A stretch of 64,000 nucleotides of DNA, taken from NCBI GenBank assembly GCA_047967505.1, contig CM106540.1, one strand, 5' to 3'. Positions within the stretch are counted from its first letter, which is position 1; each line of letters opens with the position of its first letter. Made by a program: the position numbers and the translations under genes. Shown piece after piece: positions 1 through 10,943 of the stretch. The DNA is from Dipteris shenzhenensis (Eukaryota; Polypodiophyta; Polypodiopsida; Gleicheniales). Under the pieces are notes generated by a model that was not told where the DNA came from, did no database searches, and saw only the letters and a list, made by a program, of their open reading frames with translations.

Positions 1-84
1 GCCAGGGGCGAGGAGATGGATAATACTTCTACCACAAATGTTGTGTACAAGGAAGTTTTGCAATTGGCAACAGCAAGAGCCTAG
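1..84 (+). pseudogene. PIF1-like helicase C-terminal tail, cut by window edge
   Basis: The frame reads ARGEEMDNTSTTNVVY.. and ends in TAG at 82-84. It matches the tails of the two longer helicase copies downstream (1487-1876 and 2770-3174), so it is the end of a third helicase copy whose body lies left of the window. Confidence 0.6.
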
Positions 85-524
85 GAGTATGACATTGCTC
101 TTTCAAGCCCTCCTCAAACTTTCTTGGGTGGCAAATCTTCATTTCGGTAATCTTTGTATAACTTTTTTAAGTTCTTTCAATATTTCAACTATCATAGGTC
201 TTTGGGAATGTTGGCTATTTATACAAATATGAAGTGAGATGTAATATTTCATGACTGTGTCCTTGATAATGTTTGGATTTCATTTTTCATTTGAGTTATG
301 GGTTTGCAATACACTACAGGCTATTTTCTCTTCAAAGCCTATTGTTTTTTCCAGTATATGTAGATTGACACGTGCATTCTTTTTTTGCAATGCGATAGGA
401 TTTCTAGCCAGTTCACGTTTGTCACTGAAACAAGAGCACAAGTGCAAGGCACATAGTTACTTGACAACCACATTTTATGTTGACATGTTTAATAGTATAG
501 TCACTCACTTTTAGAAAATTGCAG

Positions 525-1173
525 ATCCTACGGGCTAGGGATCTCTGGAGAGCATGCAAATGTTGTTGGATTTGCTTGAGCTGGAGAGCTACCTTGGGTA
601 AGAACTGTGTACATTGTTTGTTGCCTTATTTTTGTTAAAACAAAAGGTTTTTTTGGATTATATGTGAGTGGGAAAACATGCTATTGTTTGTCTTTTAGGA
701 TTGTTCCTGATTCAAGGTTTCTAATGAATCCCCACGTCCACAATCCTTTGGATGGATGAGTCCATTTGGGATATTATGCTGTCCTGGCTTGCCGGCTTCA
801 TAGGGATGATGGACCACAGACCATCACTACTCGCTGGCTGGGATACTATGAATGTGTGCGGACACGAATTTTCTATTGAGGGCAAAATGGGGACTACACG
901 TACACCTTTGTCAGCGTTGTTGACAGCCCTTTGTGTCTGAGTAAGTACTCTAAAGAATGAGTTCGGTTTTACAAACATACATGTATAAAAGCTTTATGGC
1001 TCAATAATTATAGTTCCTAAATTATCTTTCTATATGATGCTGGTCCAGATACGATTGTTGGTACTCCATTGTATGTTCATAGCCACAGTGGACACTGCAG
1101 ACGTGGTGGACGTGGAGTGAATGGCCGTTGCAGGCTTTTCCCTGTAGTACATGGTCGCAGACTTTTCCCTTAG
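525..1173 (+). pseudogene. Split small gene with RGG-like tail, copy 1
   Basis: Three putative exons can be joined in frame: about 525-597 (donor GGGTAAGA), 699-940 (acceptor TTTTAG, donor GTAAGT) and 1049-1173 (acceptor GTCCAG, stop TAG at 1171-1173). The middle exon encodes a stretch with CRLHRDDGPQTIT and WLGYYECVRTRIF; the last begins TIVGTPLYV and becomes Gly/Arg-rich. This copy has stop codons in exon 1 (TAG) and in the middle exon (TGA where copy 3 has CGA), so it is dead. I do not recognise the family. Conservation of exon borders and frame in three copies shows the ancestor was a real gene. Confidence 0.5.
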
Positions 1174-1486
1174 GGATGTTTGTGTGTCTATTGTAGATTT
1201 TGTATGTTTAGTTATGACTTTATTTGTGGCTATGTATTTGGATATATCGATCAGTTGTTTGATGTAGCTATTGCATATTCAAACATGTGCCTGCACTTTT
1301 GGATGTGATATTTTGAAGTACTCTGTCATAGAGAAAATTTTTTTTGGACGTGGCGGATGTGGAGTACATGGCCGGTGCAGGCTTTTCCCTATGGTACATG
1401 GCTGCAGACTTTTCCCTTTAGGGATGTTTGTGTGTCTATTGTAGATTTTGTATGTTCAGTTATGACTTTGTTTGCGGATGTGTATT

Positions 1487-1876
1487 TGGAAAGAGTTGCA
1501 TACGAAAGTGTTAGAAGCTAAAATCATTACTGTTACCAATGCTGGTGATAGAACGTTTATTCGAAGGATAACATTCATTCCGACCAACCTTAAACTTCCA
1601 TTCGACATGAGGAGGCAATAATTTCCTATCCGATTGGCATTTGGCATGACAATCAATAAGTCACAGGGCCAAACATTGATTGTCAATAAGATAATCAACT
1701 CGGTATTCAGTCATGGCCAACTATACGTGGCATTTTCACGTATCCGAGCATCAAACGTTGTTAAGGTTTTCATTTCGCAGAGTGCGTCTGATGCCAAGGG
1801 CGAGGAGATGGATAATACTTCTACCACAAATGTTGTGTACAGGGAAGTTTTGCAATTGGCAACAACAAGAGCCTAG
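1487..1876 (+). pseudogene. PIF1/Helitron-type helicase C-terminal fragment, copy 1
   Basis: The frame contains FPIRLAFGMTINKSQGQTL and VFSHGQLYVAFSRI, the hallmark C-terminal motifs of PIF1-family (superfamily 1B) helicases, as also found in plant Helitron Rep-helicase proteins. Upstream the same frame reads VLEAKIITVTNAGDRTFI, also typical. TAA at 1619-1621 interrupts the frame just before FPIRLAF, where copy 2 has CAA. The reading frame ends at 1876 after about 30 residues beyond the helicase core. The N-terminal ATPase motifs and any Rep domain are absent, so the fragment cannot act as a helicase. Confidence 0.75.
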
Positions 1877-2059
1877 GAGTACGAAATTGCTCTTTCAAGC
1901 CCTCCTCAAACTTTATTGGGTGGTAATTCTTCATTTCGGTAATCTTTGTATAGATTTTTTTAAGTTCTTTCAATATTCCAACTATCATAGTCTTTGGGAA
2001 TGTTGGCTATTTATACAAATATGAAGTGAGATGTAATATTTCATGACTATGTCCTTGAT

Positions 2060-2471
2060 AATCTTTGGATATTATGCTGTCCTGGCTTGCCGGCTTCATA
2101 GGGATGATAGACCACACACCATCACTATTCGCTGGCTTGGATACTATGAATGTGTGCGGACACGAATTTTCTATTGAGGGCAAAATGGGGACTACACGTA
2201 CACCTTTGTCAGCATTGTTGACAGCCCTTTGTGTCTGAGTAAGTACTCTAAAGAATGAGTTGGGTTTTACAAACATACATGTATAGAAGTTTTATGGCTC
2301 AATAATTATAGTTCCTAAATTATCTTTCTATATGATGTTGGTCCAGATACGATTGTTGGTACTCCATTGTATGTTCGTAGCCGCGGTGGATGCGGTGGAC
2401 GTGGTGGACGTGGAGTGAATGGCCGTCGCAGGCTTTTCCCTGCAGTACATGGCTGCAAACTTTTCCCTTAG
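2060..2471 (+). pseudogene. Split small gene with RGG-like tail, copy 2 (5' part deleted)
   Basis: The last part of the middle exon (to 2238, donor GTAAGT) and the RGG-like last exon (2347-2471, acceptor GTCCAG, stop TAG 2469-2471) are present. The first exon and the start of the middle exon are missing because of a ~500-bp deletion whose junction lies near 2064-2075. TGA replaces CGA in the middle exon, as in copy 1. Function unknown. Confidence 0.45.
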
Positions 2472-2769
2472 GGATGTTTGTGTGTCTATTGTAGATTTTG
2501 TATGTTCAGTTATGACTTTATTTGTGGCTGTGTATTTGGATATATCAATCAGTTCTTTGATGTAGCTATTGCATGTTCAGACATGTGACTGCACTTTTGG
2601 ATAAGATATTTTGAAGTACTCTGTCATAGAGAAATTTTTTTTTGGATGTGGCAGATGTGGAGTACATGGCTGGTGCAGGCTTTTCCCTATAGTACATGGC
2701 CGCATACTTTTCCCTTTAGGGATGTTTGTGTGTCTATTGTAGATTTTGTATGTTCAGTTATGACTTTGT

Positions 2770-3174
2770 TTGCGGATGTGTATTTGGAAAAAGTTTCACA
2801 CGAAAGTGTTAGAAGCTGAAATCATTACTGGTACCAATGCTGGTGATAGAACGTTTATTCGAAGGACAACATTCATTCCGACCAACCTTAAACTTCCATT
2901 CGACATGAGGAGACAGCAATTTCCTATCCGATTGGCATTTGGCATGATAATCAATAAGTCACAGGGCCAAACATTGATTGTCAATAAGACAATCAATCCG
3001 GTATTCAGTCATGGCCAACTATACGTGGCATTTTCACGTATCCGAGCATTGAATGTTGTTAAGGTTTTCATTTTGTAGAGTGCGTCTGATGCCAGGGGCG
3101 AGGAGATGGATAATACTTCTACCATAAATATTGTGTACAAGGAAGTTTTGCAATTGGCAACAGCAAGAGCCTAG
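2770..3174 (+). pseudogene. PIF1/Helitron-type helicase C-terminal fragment, copy 2
   Basis: This is the best preserved helicase tail. It reads VLEAEIITGTNAGDRTFI, then FPIRLAFGMIINKSQGQTL and VFSHGQLYVAFSRI without a break. TAG at 3076-3078 then replaces the CAG of copy 1, and the same frame continues to a second TAG at 3172-3174. Only about 100 residues of the protein's end are present. The motifs identify the family firmly; attribution to a Helitron rather than a cellular PIF1 gene is an inference from repetition and decay. Confidence 0.75.
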
Positions 3175-3599
3175 GAGTATGAAATTGCTCTTTCAAGCCT
3201 CCTCAAACTTTATTGGGTGGTAAATCTTCATTTTGGTAATCTTTGTATAGCTTTTTTTAAGTTCTTTCAATATTTGAACTATCATAGATCTTTGGGAATG
3301 TTGGCTATTTATACAAATATGAAGTGAGATGTAATATTTCATGATTGTGTCCTTGATAATGTTTGGATTTCATTTTTCATTTGAGTTATGGGTTTGCAAT
3401 ACACTACAGGCTATTTTCTCTTCAAAGCCTATTGACACGTGCATTCTTTTTTTTGCAATGCGATAGGATGTCTAGGCAGTTCACGTTTGTCACCAAAACA
3501 AGAGCGCAGGTGCAAGGTACATAGTTGCTTGACAACCACGTTCTATGTTGACATGTTTAATAGTATAGTCACTCACTTTTAGAAAATTGCAAATCCTGC

Positions 3600-4220
3600 G
3601 TGCTGGGATCTCTGGAGAGCGCGCAACTGTCGTTGGATTTGCTTGAGCTAGAGAGCTACCTTGGGATAAGAACCGTGTACATTGTTTGTTGCTTTATTTT
3701 TGGATTATATGTGAGTGGGAAAACATGCTATTGTTTGTCTTTTAGGACTGTTCCTGATTCAAGGTTTGTAATGAATCTCGACGTCCACAATCCTTTGGAT
3801 GGACAAGTCCATTTGGGATATTATGTTGTCCTGGCTTGCCGGCTTCATAGGGATGATGGACCACAGACCATCACTGTTCATTGGCTGGGATACTATGAAT
3901 GTGTGCGGACACGAATTTTCTATCGAGAGCAAAATGGGGACTACACATACACCTTTGTGAGCATTATTGATAGCCCTTTGTGTCTGAGTAAGTACTCTAA
4001 AGAGTGAGTTGGGTTTTACCAACATACATGTATAAAAGTTTTATGGCTCAATAATTATAGTTCCTAAATTATCTTTCTATGTGATGCTGGTCCAGATACG
4101 ATTGTTGGTACTTCATTGTATGTTCGTAGCCGCGGTGGATGTGGCGGATGTGGTGGACGTGGAATGAATGGCCGTCGCAAGCTTTTCCTTGCAGTACATG
4201 GCCGTAGACTTTTCCCTTAG
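3600..4220 (+). pseudogene. Split small gene with RGG-like tail, copy 3 (best preserved)
   Basis: The middle exon 3746-3987 (242 nt, as in copy 1) is open throughout and joins in frame to the last exon 4096-4220, which codes TIVGTSLYV followed by RSRGGCGGCGGRG and stops at TAG 4218-4220. The first exon (ending near 3664) lost its donor: GGGTAAG has become GGGATAAG, so normal splicing is unlikely. The Gly/Arg-rich tail resembles RGG boxes of RNA- or DNA-binding proteins, but the body matches nothing I can name. A single-strand DNA-binding partner of a Helitron is one possibility, not shown. Confidence 0.45.
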
Positions 4221-5397
4221 GGATGTTTGTGTGTCTATTATAGATTTTGTATGTTCAGTTATGACTTTATTTGCAGCTGTGTATTTGGATATATCAATCA
4301 GTTCTTTTATGTAGCTATTGCATGTTTAGACATGTGACTGCACTTTTGGATGTGATATTTTAAAAAACTCTGTCATAGAGAATTTTTTTTGGACGTGGCG
4401 GATGTGGAGTACATGGCTGGTGCAGGCTTTTCCCTATAGTACATGGCCGTAGACTTTCCCCTTGAGGGATGTTTGTGTGTCTATTGTGGATTTTGTATGT
4501 CCACTTATGACTTTGTTTGAGGAATCTGTGTATTTGGACATATTAATGAGTTCTATGGCTTCACTTTCGGATGTAATATTTTGAAGTATAATGTCATAGA
4601 GATTTTTTTTGGTTAGAGTATGTTGCTTGCATTTAAATGTTTCTTTTGTTATATTGTTGGTTTCAGACATTTTAGCATCTTGAGACCCATCAGAGCGGGT
4701 TGCTAGCTCATCGTAGATGGGTCAAGTTACTCGTTTCATGTGTTTAAGAGGTGGGGACCTTGTGGGGACAAGGACACATGTCATCCTTCCATGTTTTTGA
4801 ATCCCTAAAAAAGGGAAACCCATTCTGGCTGCCGGAGAAAAAGTGGCTACTGCCATTCTAAATCCATCATAGACCACTTGGTGTAGGATGGGAGCAATGA
4901 TGACAAAAATATTTCCATGCTAGCCCCATCCATGTGCTAAGGCCCTTAGCCTTGATTATTCTTTTGCGCACACCCATGCACCTTGTTTAAATCCCCGAGG
5001 AGACGATAGGACGGACGTTTGGATGTAAGGAGCTTTAAGGCTCAATAGATGCCATCCCAGCGGATCTGAATTCAAGGCTGGGAAAACACACGTTCGGGAC
5101 CTTCTCTTGTCACAGGACAACAAATGTAATTCAATCAGGCTAGCAATACACCTTTACAGTACTGGCAACTTGTGGCAAGTATTGCGCTTCCTAACTCATC
5201 AATGAGCCTCCAGAGGAGTTAGTTGACACGAGATCTTTGCCAGCGGGCAGGTTGATACGCTCATTAAGTTTTGAAATAATATGTTCTCTTCAATCCGCCC
5301 TTCAAAAGCAAATCTCTATCGCGAATCTCATCCACTCTAACACACTCTACCTCGTTTGCGGGCGATTTCTTATCTGTGGTCATCGTTGTAGCTCGAA
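4221..5397. other. Array remnant and region upstream of the acyltransferase
   Basis: From 4221 to about 4650 the sequence is a decayed second subrepeat of the cassette ('TACATGGCCGTAGACTTTCCCCTT'-like, TTTTGTATGT). From 4700 to 5397 it is non-repetitive and less AT-rich, and must contain the promoter and leader of the acyltransferase. I see no convincing TATA box, so no promoter is called. Confidence 0.4.
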
Positions 5398-6945
5398 ATG
5401 GCTGAGCCGCTAGTTCGTATCTCTCGCACCTCCATGGTTGCACCTTTGAAGCCAACTGAAAGGCATTTTTTGTACCTTTCCAGCAGCGACCAGATCATGA
5501 AATACGCTCGTCCTTCCCGCAGTATTCTCTTTTACAAAACGGAGATGGAAATTTCCACCGCCGTTGAACGTTTCAGACAAAGTCTCTCCAAGGTGCTGGT
5601 TGCATTCTATCCTCTAGCTGGACGTTTGCTCGAAGGAGATGACGGAAAGTATGCTTTGGATTGCAACGACGAGGGACTCGAATTCGTGGAGGCTCACAGT
5701 GACATCTCTTTTGCCGAAGTGGAACAAACTGATTACAAGACCTGTAAGCTCTTTCGTGATTTGACTAGACTGGACGACCGTCCCTACAGCGACCACACGG
5801 ACGATCCACTCGCGTCTATTCAGGTATCTGGTCCGCAGCTACGTTCTTGGAAAGCATGAGCTACTGCCATGAAATTAGTTGGTTTCTTCTTTCGACAGTA
5901 TATCTTATTCTTTAATATGCGTTTTGTTCGACGGACAACTGATCATATGAGTATTCGTTTATGTTTCTACTCACAGATTACATCCTTTATCGGCGGATTG
6001 ACAGTCGGAATCGTCATCAGTCATGTGGCTGCAGATGGCTATTCCTTCTGGCAATTCATTAAAGCGCTGGGTCAAGTTTGCCGAGGCGAGTCCATCTCAG
6101 TCACTCCTCTCCACATGCGTATAGCTCTCAGGCCTGAAAGCTTCTTACTGAACCGCATGAATGTCCAAGCTGCCGGCCGCAATGGGGATGAAAAGAACGC
6201 GGATAAGGCCGTGCCAGTCTACAATGGCGCTATGGAGGCCGCCGGCGACCCAAAGAAAAATCTGATGCTGCGTTCGCCGGACGAGCTACAACAGGGTATG
6301 CTAAAGTTCAGTAGAGAATTGCTGGGGACCCTGAAAAGAATTGGGTCAGAGGGCGCAAAAGGACCTGTGAGCTCCTTCGAGGTGCTGTCCGCTTACTGTT
6401 GGAAGCGACTGACAAGAGCCCAAAGCCTGGACGATGCAACGAGGGTAGATTTCCGTGTGCCCTTAGATATAAGGTCGAGGTTCATCCCGCCGCTAACAAC
6501 AGCGTACTTCGGCAATGCGATAGTGGCGGTAACTGTGCCGACGACTGCAGGAGTGCTAACTTCAGAGAGCTTGGGCGCCACAGCCATACGGATTCGCGAG
6601 TCTGTAAACGTTGGCGACGACAAGTACATCAAGCAGGCGCTGATTGCGAGGGAGACAATGGATCTGAGGAAGCTAATCCAGGGGACGGTGGTTCTGTTTA
6701 ATGTGAGGAATGCGAGCCGGTTTCCAGTGTATGAAGCTGCGGATTTCGGGTGGGGGAGCCCGGAGGCCGTGAGGCCACCATGGACGTTTAGGGAGGGGGA
6801 GCTCACCTGGTATCCGGGAAAGGCAGGCGACGGCAGCATCGATGTGGTATTTGCTTGGAGCGACTCTACCATGGCCAGGTTCTTTTCGCCAGAGTTGAAA
6901 GCCCAAGATCCTCTGGGCGACCTGCATGAGCTCTGGGAAGTTTGA
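5398..6945 (+). CDS. BAHD-family acyltransferase (two exons)
   Basis: The gene encodes a cytosolic-type acyl-CoA-dependent acyltransferase that would move an acyl group (for example hydroxycinnamoyl) from CoA to an alcohol or amine. Exon 1 is 5398-5823 and exon 2 is 5977-6945; joined in phase they give 464 residues, the usual family size. The HxxxD catalytic motif is HVAAD at residues 158-162 and the structural DFGWG motif is at 398-402, both perfect. The N-terminus (VAPLKPTE, LSSSDQIM) also fits the family. The start is the first ATG of the frame; the intron sits just before the HxxxD block, a common BAHD position. No stop or frameshift is seen. Codons are GC-richer than the neighbouring repeats. 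Acceptor substrate, and so any gene symbol, cannot be told from sequence alone. Confidence 0.93.
5824..5976 (+). other. Intron of the BAHD acyltransferase (153 bp)
   Basis: The donor is CAG|GTATCTGG and the acceptor CTCACAG|ATTACATC. The intron is AT-rich, contains stops in the coding frame, and its removal keeps phase 0. Confidence 0.85.
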
Positions 6946-7097
6946 AGAAGCTGTGGAAGCAGCTGCAACGAGCAGTTTTGACGTAGCTTTTGTAGTTTTT
7001 GTTTGTTTGCAGTTCAGTAAGCCAGATCTTTCGGCAGCTTGTCAAGAAGATGTGATCAACGAAGCATGCAACGAGCGATCCTGATGTAGTTTGTTCC

Positions 7098-7103
7098 AAT
7101 AAA
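7098..7103 (+). promoter_or_regulatory. Likely polyadenylation signal of the acyltransferase
   Basis: A canonical AATAAA lies 153 bp after the stop codon, in a plausible 3' UTR. Plant genes use looser signals, so other sites may also serve. Confidence 0.5.
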
Positions 7104-7123
7104 TGAGCTCCCCTCGCGCGCAA

Positions 7124-8072
7124 GGAACTTCTACCGGTTCACCGTATTATAGGGAAAACCTCCAAAACTAGGAAAAAGTAGGAAATTTCCTAGATATAAT
7201 GATGCATTTTGGCTTTGTATGTATATTGCAAAGCTCGTTCCCTACATAAAATGCATACCTCTATCTAAGGATACCTCTATCTAAGGAAAAGAGGCTGTCA
7301 CCTAGAAAATTAGATGAGTGTGTTACATTCCCTCCATACCTCAGGAAATAAGTGTGTTACATCTTGTAGAAGAAATCTCATTTCCTATATTAACATACAT
7401 GAGATTTCCTATATTAACATACATACCTCTATCTAGGAAAAGAGGTGGTCACTGAGGAAATTATAAGAGTGTGTGACATTATTTCAATATATAAGGAAAA
7501 GTTCCTTCAAGCGGGAGATTAAACTACATGCAATGTCACTTAGGAAATTATAAGAGTGTTACATTATTCCAATATATAAGGAAAAGTTCCTTCAAGTAGG
7601 AGATTAAACTACATGCATAATGAAGCAAATGTGATAAATTGGATTCTACATTGGTCTTTATCTAGGAAATTAGAATGCAAGAATGTATTTTGTGCTATGC
7701 ATGGTATAATAAGTCATTATTATTGCACTTTACTTGAGGAAATGAGTTGTTTATCTAGGAAATAAGCAAGAACATAATGACATTCTCATGTTGAAAAGCT
7801 TTTTAAATTTTAAAAAATGATCATTTACAATCTTTGAACCAATATATTTTACATTCATAAGAAGTTTATATATTTATATTATACGATAATTACCTTGATT
7901 CTATCTTTAAAATGCTATTTTATTTATTCTATACTTCCAAAAAACATTAAAAAAAATTATGAGATGATTTATTTCTAAGGACGATACTGGAATTACCAAA
8001 TGTTTACTAATAAAAATCCAATGTGTAATTATTAAAATACATTGTGTTGTCATTGATATTTAAGTGAAAATG
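7124..8072. repeat. AT-rich intergenic DNA with short tandem duplications
   Basis: No gene is seen. Short units recur: 'ACCTCTATCTAAGG' twice near 7257-7285, 'TTTCCTATATTAACATACAT' twice near 7380-7422, and an ~87-bp block duplicated in tandem (about 7454-7540 and 7541-7621) beginning AGGAAATTATAAGAGTG. The motif CTAGGAAA is scattered throughout. Confidence 0.6.
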
Positions 8073-8234
8073 TCAATGAAGATAACAATGAAAGTAATAT
8101 TCAAACAAAATTCTCAAATACATTATATGTTTTCTAATATAAAAGCATACATTTTTCTTCATATACGTAGCATCCACATTCAAATTGTGGACATTTTGCA
8201 TTTTCAATGGCCCATTTGACATTCGATTCAATTG

Positions 8235-8410
8235 AGACTTTGCAAGGACAATTATTTTAAGACACGTGCAAATTTTGGTACTGATCCAAATATGGTGGGA
8301 CATATGGATGTCCTTCGATGTGTATTTTTCCTTGACATACCTATGCTCCACATGGGGTACGTCTTTTCTCTGAGCGTCTTGGTCTGAGCACATTTTTTTG
8401 AGCATGGCCT
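8235..8410 (-). pseudogene. Unrecognised ORF relic, homologous to one at 20080-20250
   Basis: On the minus strand the frame reads PHVEHRYVKEKYTSKDIHM, followed by a short hydrophobic stretch. A second decayed copy near 20080-20250, also minus, reads PHVDHTYLKEEYVSDPAIQM. The shared pattern (PHV.H.Y.KE.Y.S) shows common descent from a coding sequence, probably a mobile-element protein. I cannot name the family. Confidence 0.35.
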
Positions 8411-9340
8411 ATATTGTGATTTCGTAGACAATTTTATCATAACATCACACACCATTTAGTCATAAAACTACCCCAAGAAGATACTATATACATTTCTACC
8501 CCACAAAGATGCCACTAACATCACAACCCCTTTAGGCATAAAACCCCACAAAGATGCTATATACATTTAATTACATTTCTTTCCAATAGTATTTAGGGCT
8601 TATAAGATCCCTTTATTCACAAAACTACTTTTCATGTCTACTTCATTTCAACACCCTCCACCTATATCATCCATCATTCATACTAACATGATAGATAGTG
8701 ATTTATCAATGAAATGATTGCAAGTCACATGGTGAAGAATTTAGGGTGCAAATTTGCATGCATCTATGCCGAAACATTTATTAGTTGCATCAAGGAGATA
8801 CTTTCAAATTCAATTCACCATGATGATCATTTGTACATAACTCATAGTTTTGACATGCAAACCTAAACTAAGATATGACATGATTGTCACATCTCTAGCA
8901 AATAGAAAAAGTTTTATGAAACCAACATGCTCAAAATTGAATATGTGATATTGAGATTAATATTCATGGGTACTCACATGATGTACTAATAGTTCTTCAA
9001 TATGATTACTACATCTCTAGCAAATGAAATAGGTGCAAGACACCACAAAAGTTATGCATGTTCAATACCAGGGCATCACAAGCAAAATGAATTGCTTGAA
9101 GGGAAAAACTCATGTCAAATCACTAGACTCAATCTTCTTTACTGATGTCATCCACATAGATATTGCGATGATGCCTTCTCTCTTTGATGGGGGCATTGAA
9201 TGCAATGTCATTACACATCATCTCAGCCATAGCACCTGCATAAGAAGGCAAAAAGCTAAAATAGATCAATCAATATCAATGCCTCATTGATAATAATATT
9301 CTCCAACAAATAGGTTGAAAAAGATAAAAGACAAGAGTAA
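8411..9340. other. Non-coding AT-rich stretch
   Basis: No supported gene. Small repeats are present ('CATCTCTAGCAAAT' near 8890 and 9012; 'CCCCACAAAGATGC' near 8500 and 8545). A weak open frame at 9033-9290 has no recognisable content. Confidence 0.5.
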
Positions 9341-9344
9341 CATA

Positions 9345-10228
9345 CTAGTCATCTGGAAGATTAACAACCATTTCCACATCTTCGGAATCATTTAGAGTCC
9401 CATAATTGCTTAACACATTTCCCTTTCCTTTCTGTCCATCCAAAAATGGTTGCAATATAGAATTGCAAATGTCAAGATCATTCTCAATAGATAAGCATGC
9501 TCTCTCAGAATGCACGCATGCTTTTTGCATAGAACCAGTCCCAGCACCTAAGTCCACCACATGTCCAGAAATTGGACACAACAACTCCAAGAAGTAAAAC
9601 ATCATGCATGGAGCCTTCTCCAATGCACCTCTCCATGGAATACTCTCTCCATGTTTTATAGTCTGCTCACTTGTTGGTAAATAATGATGAAACAAACTAC
9701 TTCCAACAGCAATGCCCAATTTGGTACCAAAAATACCAATCATCAAGATGCCCTCGTCATCTCCATTTGTCCTGTTTCAGTTGTAGCAACAGTCATTGAA
9801 TCCTTTAAATCTTCATAAAGTTCAAGTCTATTCATTGCTTGTAGCTCCCTAAAATACTCTCTCAATGTAGGATCTTGAGGAAGCACAAAGCTAGCTTGTT
9901 GACTAGCAACCAAGACCTGAGAGAGTAACCTCTCAGATTCACAAAGCGACTGATCCATCCATGCCTCTTTCACCATCCACTTTATGAATTCTCTATCAGC
10001 TTTTGGCATCCCATAACTTGTTCTCAAATTTGAATCTGACCCTAAGATTCTAAGGGTTGCTAGTTGTGTCTCCTTTTGAGACCTTTGCAATGGAGATGTT
10101 ATACAACTTTTCCAATGTGACAATGGATGATTTATCATCAAATGGGAGGCTCCACAAGATATTAAACCAATCTTCACCATTTGTTGGTTTGACAATAGAC
10201 AGAATCTACATATAAACAATACATGCAA
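9345..10228 (-). pseudogene. DNA-methylase-like relic (beta-class motif I at C-terminus)
   Basis: Two overlapping minus-strand frames (10228-9743, then 9746-9345; overlap ATGA) look like one gene broken by a frameshift. The second, 134 codons, carries EKAPCMMFYFLELL then VVDLGAGTGS at residues 63-72 and SIEND at 86-90. This is the SAM-binding motif I layout of N4/N6 DNA methylases of the N6_N4_Mtase type, which in beta-class enzymes lies near the C-terminus, as here. The first frame (MPKADREFIKWMVKEAW..) is unrecognised and I see no DPPY-like catalytic motif, so activity is doubtful. The N-terminus is not found. Transposon-borne or transferred origin is possible but unproven; a generic SAM methyltransferase is the alternative. 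Confidence 0.45.
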
Positions 10229-10943
10229 TCGTCACCATGACGAAGGCTAGCACTACAGGATAAGGCTAATAAAAAAGTAGCCCAAAATCTCTTCATTCAA
10301 GCTACAACTACTTGTGAAGTCTAAACGATTTCATTTTAGTCTCTCCCAAACGAGCATCTCAATCTAGCTGATAGGGCAACTTACCATTTAAGATAGAAAT
10401 AATTATCGCAATGCCAACAGGGCACAACATGGACAAAAACTTCACATGGTGAAATTTGCATGTCCACTAATATGACAGAAGCATATACAGTAAACCACAG
10501 CACAGAAACCAGACTTGTCATAAATAAGATGACTCACCAGTAGCCATGCTTGCCACAGTAAATTTGAGGCATTTTACATATAAACAATACATGCAATCAT
10601 CGCCATGACGAAGGCTAGCACTAAAGGAGAAGGCTAATAGAAAAGTAGCCCAAAATCTCTTCATTCAAGCTACAACTGCTTGTGAAGTCTAAACGATTTC
10701 ATTTTAGTCTCTCCCAAATGAGCATCTCAATCTAGCTGATAGGGCAACTTACCATTTAAGATAGAAAGAATTATCACAATACCAACAGGGCGCAACATGG
10801 ACGAAAACTTCACATGGTGAAATTTGCATATCCACTAATATGACAGAAGCATATACAATAAACCATAGCACAGAAACCAGACTTGTCATAAATAAGATGA
10901 CTCATCGGCAACCATGCTTACCATAGTAAATTTGGGGCATTTT
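10208..10943. repeat. Tandem duplication, 368-bp period, two units
   Basis: Both units begin ACATATAAACAATACATGCAAT (10208 and 10576) and run through 'CCATGACGAAGGCTAGCACTA', 'CCAAAATCTCTTCATTCAAG' and 'ACTTGTCATAAATAAGATGA'. Identity is about 95% by eye, so the duplication is fairly recent. It lies directly upstream of the methylase-like frames. Confidence 0.85.

Larger units (their letters stand above)
1..4700 (+). repeat. Tandem array of a Helitron/PIF1-helicase-associated cassette
   Basis: The same ~1.3-1.8 kb cassette recurs. The block beginning GCCAGGGGCGAGGAGATGG occurs at about 1, 1794 and 3092. Each unit holds the end of a PIF1-like helicase, an AT-rich spacer, a three-exon small gene with an RGG-like last exon, and two ~260-bp subrepeats around 'ACATGGCCG..CTTTTCCCTTAGGGATG'. 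The middle unit is shorter (about 1298 versus 1793 bp) because ~500 bp are missing. The last unit lacks the helicase part and fades out near 4700. No clean Helitron terminus could be recognised, so the Helitron assignment rests on the helicase sequence alone. Confidence 0.75.

Noticed and set aside
8073-8405. 110-codon minus-strand frame as an intact gene
   Set aside because: Only its middle part has a homologous relic elsewhere; the ends are AT-rich random sequence.
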